Of a stretch of DNA of 11,773 bases, positions 1-6,136 are shown one piece after another. Below the pieces are notes generated by a model. That model was not told where the DNA came from and did no database searches. It saw only the letters and a list, made by a program, of their open reading frames with translations. This DNA comes from Thermoplasmata archaeon (lineage in GTDB: Archaea; Thermoplasmatota; Thermoplasmata; Thermoplasmatales; Thermoplasmataceae): assembly GCA_021827885.1 (NCBI GenBank), contig JAKAUD010000059.1:1-11773 (forward strand), given 5' to 3'. The first letter of the stretch is position 1. Each line of letters starts with the position of its first letter. The translations under genes were made by a program, and so were the position numbers.

Positions 1-2
1 TT

Positions 3-506
3 CCGATCTTTGTATGGAGGGTACCAATTGATGATACTCACACGCGAGCATTTCATATGGAATTTTTACCATCACTAGATGGACGTGAATATGATCAGCT
101 TCCTGAACAGACTCCTGTATTGGTAAATCCTCCTGTATTAAAAGATGCTAAAGGCGAATACTTTATGAATTCATTTCCTTCCACAGATTTAATGGCATTT
201 GAAACACAAGGCGCAATATTTGATCGATCTAAGGAACATCTTGGATCTTCGGACAGAGGCGTTGCAATGTATAGGAAAATGCTCAAGGAGGAGATATTAA
301 AGGTACAGTCTGGAAAAGACCCTATAGCATTTATCAAGGACGAGGAAGAAAACGAATTCATAAGAGTAACAGACACTGAAGATTATATACTTAAGAGCAG
401 CAATGCAAGGAAGAGTGGCTTACTTGATAACTGGTTTAATGCTATACGCGATTGTAAAATGCCTATGTTAGATGAACATCAAGAAATCTTTGGACAGCAG
501 ATATGA
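3..506 (+). CDS. Rieske ring-hydroxylating oxygenase large subunit, C-terminal part (5' end outside window)
   Basis: The frame is open from the window edge and begins PIFVWRVPIDDTHTRAFHM, so the ATG at base 57 is internal and not the start. The visible part resembles the catalytic domain of phthalate 4,5-dioxygenase-type Rieske non-heme iron oxygenases. The stretch FETQGAIFDRSKEHLGSSDR, followed by a basic helix (MYRKMLKEEILKVQSGKDP), is typical of that family's C-terminal region. The Asp at bases 186-188 (in STDLMAFETQ) is in the place expected for the carboxylate of the 2-His-1-carboxylate iron site; the Rieske cluster and the two His ligands would lie upstream, outside the window. Family members hydroxylate or O-/N-demethylate aromatic acids with O2 and electrons from a reductase, which is not seen here. 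The stop codon overlaps the next start (ATGA, 503-506), so this is part of the extradiol-cleavage operon. The substrate cannot be told. Confidence 0.85.
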   Translation, partial: PIFVWRVPIDDTHTRAFHMEFLPSLDGREYDQLPEQTPVLVNPPVLKDAKGEYFMNSFPSTDLMAFETQGAIFDRSKEHLGSSDRGVAMYRKMLKEEILKVQSGKDPIAFIKDEEENEFIRVTDTEDYILKSSNARKSGLLDNWFNAIRDCKMPMLDEHQEIFGQQI

Positions 507-751
507 ATATTATATGGGGTAATCATGGAACCAAAAAAAATCCTAAGAATGGTATATTTTTGGTCGTATTACACAAGGCAGGGAAAGCTGACAGTGAAGA
601 TGCTAATGAAATATGGGCAGAAATACCATCTATGTCGGAGATATATGTGGAAGTTGATAATGAGGAGGAGGCGATCTCCATTATACTTAAGATTTTATCA
701 GAAAAGAACTTTGAAAGTTTGAAGGATGTGGAATTAGAAAGGGCTTATTAG
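503..751 (+). CDS. Unrecognised small protein (82 aa) in the aromatic operon
   Basis: I do not recognise a family. The start ATG overlaps the Rieske gene's stop (ATGA), which argues for translational coupling and a real gene; no strong Shine-Dalgarno is visible. The protein is soluble-looking. It has a basic, Gly/Asn-rich N-terminus (NHGTKKNPKNG), a hydrophobic strand (IFLVVLHKAG), a mixed stretch (EIPSMSEIYVEVDNEEEA), and a C-terminal amphipathic helix (ISIILKILSEKNFESLKDV). There are no Cys residues, so it is not a ferredoxin, and no membrane segment. It sits between the oxygenase and the LigA-like subunit, so an accessory role in the oxygenase or dioxygenase complex is possible, but that is inference from position only. 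A second frame (525-722) is open over the same bases but has no coupling and looks like a shadow. Confidence 0.7.
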   Translation: MNIIWGNHGTKKNPKNGIFLVVLHKAGKADSEDANEIWAEIPSMSEIYVEVDNEEEAISIILKILSEKNFESLKDVELERAY

Positions 752-757
752 GTGATC
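750..757 (+). promoter_or_regulatory. Strong Shine-Dalgarno for the LigA-like gene
   Basis: The sequence aggtgatc lies 3 bases before the ATG at 761 and matches eight bases of the expected complement of the archaeal 16S rRNA 3' end (GGAGGTGATC). It begins inside the stop codon of the preceding gene. It supports the 761 start and an archaeal ribosome. Confidence 0.65.
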
Positions 758-760
758 TGA

Positions 761-1057
761 ATGATATATGATTTTCCGGAAATAAAGCATTTTAATGTGC
801 ATAAGATGCTTTTTGATGTGAGGAATTCAGAAAGTCTGAAAGAAAAATTCATGGCTAATCCGAAGGAGATTATGAGAGAGTATGGCCTTGGCGCAGATGA
901 ACAAGAAGTAATGTTGCGCGGTGACCCAATTGAAATGTACAAATTTGGTATTTATCCTTACTTATTGCACTATTACTGGACTGTTATCATTGGGGCGGTA
1001 AAAGGCGGCGAATCGAACTTAACTCTGTACAAGGGGAAATCAGGAGACGAGGTTTGA
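761..1057 (+). CDS. LigA-like subunit/domain of extradiol dioxygenase
   Basis: This 98-residue, mostly helical protein resembles the LigA superfamily (alpha subunit of protocatechuate 4,5-dioxygenase). Family-like features are a segment near residues 23-30 (SESLKEKF), the PKEIMREYGLGADEQEVMLR block at about residues 34-53, and the block GDPIEMYKFGIYPYLLHYY at about residues 54-72, where family members carry a conserved helix pair. LigA proteins have no metal site; they cap the active site of the LigB catalytic subunit, which is encoded immediately downstream. The start is fixed by the aggtgatc Shine-Dalgarno. The stop TGA (1055-1057) shares one base with the ATG of the LigB-like gene, which fits stoichiometric coupled synthesis of the two subunits. 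Function as a LigAB partner is inferred from family and position. Confidence 0.8.
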   Translation: MIYDFPEIKHFNVHKMLFDVRNSESLKEKFMANPKEIMREYGLGADEQEVMLRGDPIEMYKFGIYPYLLHYYWTVIIGAVKGGESNLTLYKGKSGDEV

Positions 1058-1866
1058 TGGGAAACATTTTAGATATATTTCTCTGTTCTCATGCACCCCA
1101 AATAGTAACTAAACCTAAACTGAATAATGAATATCAGTCACAGATAGATAAGGTACAAAATGCCTTGTTAGAGATTGGAAATAAAGTTAAAAAAATAGAT
1201 CCAGACACAGTAATTCTAATTGGTGCCGATCACTTAGAATCTTACTTCCTTGATAACTATCCCATGATAATGATACCTGTTGTAGAAAAAACACACGGAA
1301 GAATGTTTGGAGAAGATTATGAATATGATGTTGACATGTCACTTGCTAAGACGATACTTCTCAATCTCTTAAGAGATGGATTCGAGCCGTCGTTTTCCCA
1401 AAGATTTAAACTGGATCACCCCTTTAGGTCTCCACTTAAATATATTTTCAAAAATTTCGCTAAACCCATAATACCTATTCATGTAAACAGCAATATATTC
1501 CCGGTGATATCCATTAAAAGGGCATATGACCTTGGCAAGGCCATACGAAAGATTATTCAAGAAGAAACATCCAAAAATGTCGTAATTATTGGAACCGGTG
1601 GCCTATCGCATTATCCTGGCACTCCATTTTACGGCAAAGTAGATCTGGACTTTGACAATTATCTGCTAGATTTAATACAAGAAGGAAGAGCGGATGAAAT
1701 AATATCCTTAGATCCAGAAGCTTTAGAGAGTAGTGGAAATATCGAGTTTAGGACATGGATAACAGCTATGGGTTTTGCAGGTAATTTCAAAGGTAATCTT
1801 GTTGTTCACGTCCCTACTTTCCATATTGATTATGCAGTCATGGAACTAGAAAGTGATTATAGGTGA
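1057..1866 (+). CDS. LigB-like class III extradiol ring-cleavage dioxygenase
   Basis: The 269-residue protein matches the LigB family: Fe(II) enzymes that open catecholic rings next to the two hydroxyls. From the ATG at 1057, His12 (CSHAPQI) and His59 (IGADHLESY) occupy the positions of the two iron-binding histidines of Sphingobium LigB (His12, His61). The downstream GTGGLSHYPG His corresponds to the catalytic acid/base His195. The Glu in SSGNIEFRTWITAMGF corresponds to the iron ligand Glu242. All key residues are therefore present and the length is normal for the family. An in-frame TTG at 1054 could start two codons... one codon earlier, but the ATG overlapping the LigA stop (TGATG) is preferred; GAGGT lies 3 bases upstream. 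With the LigA-like and Rieske genes it forms a plausible meta-cleavage module. The exact substrate (protocatechuate, gallate-type or other) is not determinable. Confidence 0.85.
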   Translation: MGNILDIFLCSHAPQIVTKPKLNNEYQSQIDKVQNALLEIGNKVKKIDPDTVILIGADHLESYFLDNYPMIMIPVVEKTHGRMFGEDYEYDVDMSLAKTILLNLLRDGFEPSFSQRFKLDHPFRSPLKYIFKNFAKPIIPIHVNSNIFPVISIKRAYDLGKAIRKIIQEETSKNVVIIGTGGLSHYPGTPFYGKVDLDFDNYLLDLIQEGRADEIISLDPEALESSGNIEFRTWITAMGFAGNFKGNLVVHVPTFHIDYAVMELESDYR

Positions 1867-2708
1867 AGGTTTTAATAACTGGGGCTAATGGAAAAATAGG
1901 TAGTAATCTCTTACAGTATTTAATAGACAAAGGCTATGATGCTTTTGGTATTGATTCTGATTGTTCTAACATTCTTGATTTTCCTCATAGAAAGGTCGAT
2001 TTATTACACGAGGGCCAGATTTATCAAACAATCTACGGATTCGATTCTATAATCCATCTAGCTTCATATCATCGACCAGGAATAGTTCCTGATACCTTAA
2101 CGTTTCAAAACAATGTAAACACTCTGCATAATGTTCTAAATTCTGCTATGTACACTGGTGTCAAAAAAGTATTAATTGCCTCAAGTATGGCCGTATATGG
2201 GATTAGATATTCTGCAGGGGCTGTGGTTCCTGAATATCTCCCTATTGACGAAAACCATCCATGCAGTCCTGTTGACTCTTACGGTTTATCAAAGTTAATT
2301 GGTGAAATAATTGCGGACTCTTTTTCAAGAAGGGGAAACATAAATATTACAAGTTTCAGAATCCCCGAGGTCGTAACTGATTTTAGTGATTTTGAATCCC
2401 GGTCGTCCAATCCATCCCAAGGAGTAAAAAAACTATGGCTTTACATAGATATTAAAGATGTTGTAAGAGCTTTTGAATTAGCGCTTAAGGCCGAAACACT
2501 GGGTCATAAGATTATCAACATTTCTGCTGAGGATACGGATCAAAAAATGCCTACTTTAGATTTAGTTCATACATACTATGCCAATATAAAAGTTCAAATC
2601 CCTTTTTTTGGCCAAGAAACATTATTGAATATTAACAAAGCAAATGAGTTACTCGGCTTTAAACCAAAGCACTCTTGGCGAACATTATCTCATAATAATG
2701 TGAAATAA
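1863..2708 (+). CDS. Extended SDR: NAD-dependent epimerase/dehydratase or dehydrogenase
   Basis: The 281-residue protein has the extended short-chain dehydrogenase/reductase layout. The Rossmann glycine motif GANGKIG lies at residues 7-13. Asp31 at the end of the second strand (FGIDSD) suggests NAD(H) rather than NADP(H). The ASSMAVYG strand gives the catalytic Ser (107/108), and Y140-GLS-K144 is the YxxxK catalytic pair. The C-terminus (ISAEDTDQKMPTLDLV, then NKANELLGFKPKHSWR) resembles the uronate dehydrogenase-like branch. The GTG start overlaps the LigB stop (GTGA), with GTGAT 5 bases upstream as Shine-Dalgarno. In this operon it could dehydrogenate a cis-dihydrodiol or a ring-cleavage product, or a sugar-like intermediate; this is inference. 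It is the last intact gene before the IS remnants. Confidence 0.8.
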   Translation: MKVLITGANGKIGSNLLQYLIDKGYDAFGIDSDCSNILDFPHRKVDLLHEGQIYQTIYGFDSIIHLASYHRPGIVPDTLTFQNNVNTLHNVLNSAMYTGVKKVLIASSMAVYGIRYSAGAVVPEYLPIDENHPCSPVDSYGLSKLIGEIIADSFSRRGNINITSFRIPEVVTDFSDFESRSSNPSQGVKKLWLYIDIKDVVRAFELALKAETLGHKIINISAEDTDQKMPTLDLVHTYYANIKVQIPFFGQETLLNINKANELLGFKPKHSWRTLSHNNVK

Positions 2709-3006
2709 CCAAGGCCATAACAGAAGCGGAATACATAGATACTGTAAACGCTGGTCTTAAATTGTTCCACTTTCAGACACTCCACATGTGTCAAAAGCCG
2801 GTGATGTAATACAGAGTTCTGGCATGCAAATGCCCTGGTCTAATACATTTTTGATGCAGGGGTCGTCAAGACCTGAACAACGACAGAGTTTACCTATTAC
2901 ATTTATCCTGATTTTTTTTGTTTATCCAGGACTCCTTATTTTAGCGAATTTATATGGATCTAGTTTCGGGATACAGATTATAATCGTAATGGGTATACCT
3001 ATTATA
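2709..3006 (+). other. Scrambled intergenic stretch with protein-like fragments
   Basis: No intact gene is recognisable between the SDR stop and the transposase start at 3007. One frame (2705-2812) reads ITKAITEAEYIDTVNAGLKL and onward, which looks protein-like but has no clear start and soon stops. A second frame, open from the GTG at 2788, runs in-frame into the transposase and contains two hydrophobic segments (about 2896-2955 and 2965-3006). These may be remains of a disrupted gene or chance reading of AT-rich DNA. No inverted-repeat IS end was found. Confidence 0.35.
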
Positions 3007-3354
3007 ATGGCTATCAGGCGGAGAAAGGTTGGCAACGCTGTGTATCTTGAGGAATATAATTCTCACAGGGAAAAGTGGAAGGTTGTGGCCGATTTTGTAC
3101 GATACATTGGCAGGGAAGATAATGAGAAGAGGGTTATGGAATCCGTGAGGATTATAGAAAGGGTTCGGCCTTCGGGTTCCACTAGATCCGGCGATGTAGA
3201 TCTCCTCTGGGCCATGGCACAGGATCTTGAGATTCCTGGCATAATTGACAGAATTACGCCGGCGAGATCTTCCATATCTCCGGGGAAAGTGCTCACTGCA
3301 TGGACCATAAATAGGGTCATCGATCCAGGGAGTGCAACACAGCTGGAATCGTAG
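2788..3354 (+). pseudogene. IS1634-like transposase, N-terminal remnant (interrupted by TAG, C-terminus lost)
   Basis: The open frame runs 188 codons from a GTG, but only the part from the ATG at 3007 (MAIRRRKVGNAVYLEEYNS) looks like transposase. That part resembles the N-terminus of IS1634-type (IS4 superfamily) transposases: VRYIGREDNEKRV, then LLWAMAQDLEIPGIIDRI and TAWTINRVIDPGSATQLES. The frame stops at a TAG (3352-3354), yet family-like sequence (IKTTDLPRLSGIPEE) continues in the same frame immediately after it, so the stop probably arose from a TGG Trp codon. Similarity fades by about 3400-3425, and the DDE catalytic core is absent. The 73 residues before 3007 are hydrophobic and foreign to the family. 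It is nonfunctional as a transposase. Family naming is from motif memory and is moderate. Confidence 0.65.
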
Positions 3355-3381
3355 ATAAAGACAACGGATCTACCCCGGCTG

Positions 3382-4197
3382 TCAGGTATACCTGAAGAGA
3401 AGGGGACGAAGGATCTCTTCCAGCGTCTTCTGGTCGTAATCGGGCATGTTCCTGAGCATTGCCTTCAGGGGTGATTTGATCCCCCTACGATTGATCATCA
3501 CGCCGAGACCGGTATGCATGTCCATCAGGATGTCCTTCCCCAGATCACGGAGAAAATACATGAGGCATATCCTTATTGGAGTTTCCGGAAACACCCACTG
3601 GGCAGCCGATATTATGCCTGAACGCATGTCCGATGTTATTCCCGCTGGCATTCCGAATCTTTCCTTCATGGATTCCAGCATCCCCATGATGGACTTCTCC
3701 GATTCGGAATCACGCTTTCTTGCATGTAAAACAAAATCCGATACGGAATCCCTCACCGCAGCAATCATGGAGAATTCTGAATCTGTGGTGCCGTCTATCT
3801 GCAGTATGTATGACTTCATGTGTTCACGCAGCTTCGGCACATTCTCCTCTTGGATTTCCCGGAATATTTCCAGAGCCTGGTTGCTCAGTTTTCTTGCATG
3901 ACCTTCGGATACGCCAATGGCGGAGGATATCTCGGAACTGCTTCTCCCCTCGAGAAATCTCCGCATTGCCGTCTCGATCATGATGTCATTGGCATAGGTG
4001 CATCCCGGCGGTATGATTAAATCAAGTTTCCCGGACCTGAACCTTGTCTTTTCCACAGGGCTAATCATTATCCTGTGAAGAGCGGTGAATTCGCCATTCA
4101 GGGTTTTCACCGTCCTCTCATCCAGCCTATATGCTTTCAGCCTGGAATGACAGTTTGGGCGGTATTCAGATGCATAGGAGAAAACCATGTCTTTCAT
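3382..4197 (-). pseudogene. DDE transposase, middle portion (broken, C-terminus lost)
   Basis: This 271-codon frame encodes the central part of an archaeal-type DDE transposase. Asp135 (LQIDGTTDSEF) and Asp190 (GITSDMRSG) are the likely first two catalytic acidic residues. A helix-turn-helix-like segment (SSSEISSAIGVSEGHARKLS) lies near residues 86-105, and LRDLGKDI near 216-223 is family-like. A zinc-ribbon region appears decayed: only one Cys (residue 16, PNCHSRL) remains where paired CxxC motifs would be expected, and the second pair reads ISPVEK. The third catalytic Glu should lie beyond the present end, so the gene is 3' truncated where it meets the + strand IS1634-like remnant. The true N-terminus is in the fragment at 4205-4492, separated by frameshifts, so the ATG at 4197 is probably not an original start. 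Confidence 0.7.
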
Positions 4198-4204
4198 TTC
4201 AGCT

Positions 4205-4492
4205 TCAGGAATACCTTCTGCAGCCTAAGATCGTTCTCCATGATGATCTTCGTGATGGGCCATGCATCTTTTTCAGTATTGCATCTATATCCTCCTGGCT
4301 TATGCCTTTCTTTAGCAACCTCTGGAAATACTGCAATAAGACATTGGGTTCAATCTCGTTCCTGGAGCTCGGGAATTTCCCCAGATATTCAACATACTTC
4401 TGCACAACCTTACCGTTTATGCGCTTCTCGTCAATGAGATTATAGTATACAGTTCCAGCCTTAGATTTTCTTTTCACAGGTATTAGGGTCAT
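4205..4492 (-). pseudogene. N-terminal fragment of the same DDE transposase (frameshifted)
   Basis: The frame starts MTLIPVKRKSKAGTVYYNLI and continues INGKVVQKYVEYLGKFPSS, a basic N-terminal domain common in archaeal IS transposases, followed by a helical region (LLKKGISQEDIDAILKKMHG). After MHGP the sense shifts: the next frame reads ITKIIMENDLRLQKVFLKLK and stops at 4194-4196, overlapping the ATG of the 3382-4197 frame. The last residues of this frame (SRRSSWRTILGCRRYS) are therefore out-of-frame noise. The two frames can be joined by two single-base changes, so one ancestral transposase of over 350 residues has been broken. It is a pseudogene and not a programmed frameshift, because two separate shifts are needed and the C-terminus is missing too. 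Confidence 0.65.
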
Positions 4493-4668
4493 AGTATATC
4501 TGAATTACTACATACACTGTAAATCTTTCTGGGAATGAGTAAACCACAGAGAAAACGATGAATCAAATAGTCGACTTTTTCATGCCTCAAACCGATCCGA
4601 AAAGAGGGAAATTTCAACCTCTCCATTTTGATTTCCTGCAAAGTATTTTACTTCATACACAACAATGT

Positions 4669-4725
4669 GTTAGAAATACCCTAAACTTAGGCTTTCACTG
4701 GATAAAAATACAGAACATTTCTAAC
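4669..4725. repeat. 9-bp inverted repeat pair enclosing a palindrome
   Basis: GTTAGAAAT (4669-4677) and ATTTCTAAC (4717-4725) are perfect inverted copies 39 bases apart. Between them CCTAA-AC-TTAGG (4680-4691) is a further perfect palindrome. A weaker pair, AGAGG/CCTCT, lies at 4603-4622. The 57-base unit could be the ends of a tiny mobile remnant or a protein-binding or RNA structure. No target duplication was seen. Confidence 0.4.
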
Positions 4726-4747
4726 GGTAGATGATCGCAATAGAGAG

Positions 4748-4787
4748 ATTGAATATATTTATATAGTTGTATGCATTCAATTAATCA
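4748..4787 (+). promoter_or_regulatory. Archaeal promoter of the MFS-to-MFS operon, leaderless
   Basis: TTTATATA (4758-4765) is a good archaeal TATA box whose centre is about 25 bases before the ATG at 4787, so transcription should begin at or next to the start codon. No Shine-Dalgarno precedes the ATG, in keeping with a leaderless mRNA. A perfect 7-bp inverted repeat (ATTGAAT at 4748-4754, ATTCAAT at 4775-4781) brackets the TATA box and is a candidate operator. Confidence 0.6.
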
Positions 4788-6136
4788 TGGGGGATTCGTC
4801 AAAAAATTATGAAGTGCCTATAGGAAAGGTATTTGAAAACCTCTCCCTAAAAAAGGCGCACTATGTTGTGTTCTTCATTTTGCTAGTTACGGTAGTAATT
4901 GATTCAATGGAAGCTACCTATGTGTCATTACTTCTCCCCGCCTTTGAAAAATACTTCTCCGCGAGTCATCTTTCGGCTGCAACAGTTTTGTCAATTCCGT
5001 TTCTTGCGGCGATAATAGGCGCGGTTTTTTGGGGTAACGTCTCGGATTACCTCGGACGTAAGAAAATGTTGGTGACAGCCTATTTTTCATATGGGGTTTT
5101 GAATTTTATTGCGGCATTCTCGACAAGTATGTCGGAATTGCTGATTTTTAGAACCCTAGCATTTTTCATGTTTGCCGGTGCAGTGGTCATAAGCTTTCCA
5201 TACCTTCAGGAGTTTATGCCTACCAAGATAAGAGGCCGAATGCTGAATATTTTATTAGCTGCAACTCCCGTTGGAGTTCTAATTGCGACGGAAATAGCCA
5301 TCCTGGTCTTACCGCATTTTAATTGGCAGGGTGTTTTCATAGTGATGTCGTTTTTGTCGCTTTGGGGATTTGTGATATTATTTTTTATGAACGAATCACC
5401 CTATTGGTTGACAAAGGTGGGGAATCTACAGAAAGCAAGGAAGGTGATTTATGAATTCGCATCGAGAGATGAATTGATCGACACTGTTGGAATTGATCTG
5501 GAAAATGTCGTACTAACAACAGAAAAGAGCAAAAAGGTTCCAATGAGTGTCGTTTGGAGCAGAAAATACATTGGGGTCACCATAATGGTAGGCATTATCG
5601 CTTTCACCTACGCCTTTGGTTATTGGGGAATATTTGCCTGGATACCGGGCTATCTTATAAGCCGTGGAGTTCATTACAGTGTTGCTCTTGAATATGAAAT
5701 CATATACGCTCTCTGCGCAATGCCAGGTTACGCTCTATCCGCATATTTGATGGAAAAGCCCAAGATTGGAAGAAAAAGCGTATCTATAGTTTTTCTGGTG
5801 ATTACGGCACTTTCCACGGTGGCATTCTTGAACGTGGGTACGGTTCTGGAAGCCATTTTGGCTTTAGCTGTTCTATCATTCTTCTCCAATGGAATATGGG
5901 GGACATTGGATGCTTGGTTCCCTGAACAGTACCCCACAGAGGCGAGAGGCGCGGGAAACGGATGGGCGCTCGCTATGGAACGTATCGCTCCGGCTACTGC
6001 GCCTTTGTTTGTTGGTGCATTTCTCTCCGTGAGTGGGGGGACGTCCATCATAACCATCGTCCTATTTTCGATGATAGTACTTGCCGTAATTGGATCAGTA
6101 TTTCTGAAAGAGACACGGGGGGTGGATCTTGTATGA
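4787..6136 (+). CDS. MFS transporter (metabolite/H+ symporter type)
   Basis: This 449-residue membrane protein has the twelve-helix pattern of the major facilitator superfamily. The loop-2/3 signature GNVSDYLGRKK lies at residues 83-93. The C-half has a related block, FPEQYPTEARGAGNGWALAMERIAPATAPLF with the PTExRG pattern (shown here from Phe379 on in outline), typical of sugar-porter and aromatic acid/H+ symporter branches. TM1 carries acidic residues Asp40 and Glu42, which may take part in proton coupling. It is the first gene of the operon and starts leaderless at 4787. Its stop overlaps the ATG of the next gene (ATGA, 6133-6136). In context it probably imports the substrate of the enzymes downstream; the substrate is unknown. 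Confidence 0.85.
   Translation: MGDSSKNYEVPIGKVFENLSLKKAHYVVFFILLVTVVIDSMEATYVSLLLPAFEKYFSASHLSAATVLSIPFLAAIIGAVFWGNVSDYLGRKKMLVTAYFSYGVLNFIAAFSTSMSELLIFRTLAFFMFAGAVVISFPYLQEFMPTKIRGRMLNILLAATPVGVLIATEIAILVLPHFNWQGVFIVMSFLSLWGFVILFFMNESPYWLTKVGNLQKARKVIYEFASRDELIDTVGIDLENVVLTTEKSKKVPMSVVWSRKYIGVTIMVGIIAFTYAFGYWGIFAWIPGYLISRGVHYSVALEYEIIYALCAMPGYALSAYLMEKPKIGRKSVSIVFLVITALSTVAFLNVGTVLEAILALAVLSFFSNGIWGTLDAWFPEQYPTEARGAGNGWALAMERIAPATAPLFVGAFLSVSGGTSIITIVLFSMIVLAVIGSVFLKETRGVDLV

Larger units (their letters stand above)
3007..4500. mobile_element. Composite remnant of two convergent insertion sequences
   Basis: Two unrelated transposase N-terminal parts face each other, + strand (3007 to about 3400) and - strand (about 4492 down to 3382). 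Each lacks its catalytic C-terminus at the same junction around 3385-3425. No terminal inverted repeat pair or target duplication could be identified by eye. A deletion between two neighbouring elements explains the arrangement most simply. Confidence 0.55.

Noticed and set aside
57..59. ATG at 57 as the start of the first gene
   Set aside because: The same frame is open to the window edge and reads as Rieske oxygenase (FVWRVPIDDTHTRAF), so this Met is internal.
2705..2812. Protein-like peptide after the SDR stop
   Set aside because: No start, no ribosome site, and too short to identify; kept only as part of the intergenic description.
4190..4260. Programmed frameshifting in the - strand transposase
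   Set aside because: Two shifts would be needed, there is no slippery heptamer with a structure that I can point to, and the catalytic C-terminus is missing anyway.
3446..4445. Several + strand open frames opposite the broken transposase
   Set aside because: They are antisense shadows of the transposase coding strand, with no recognisable domains or start signals.
5962..6132. Upstream ATG extending the M29-like gene by 57 codons
   Set aside because: It would overlap the MFS coding sequence by about 175 bases, and the extension is not family-like; the 6133 ATG has a Shine-Dalgarno and the ATGA overlap.
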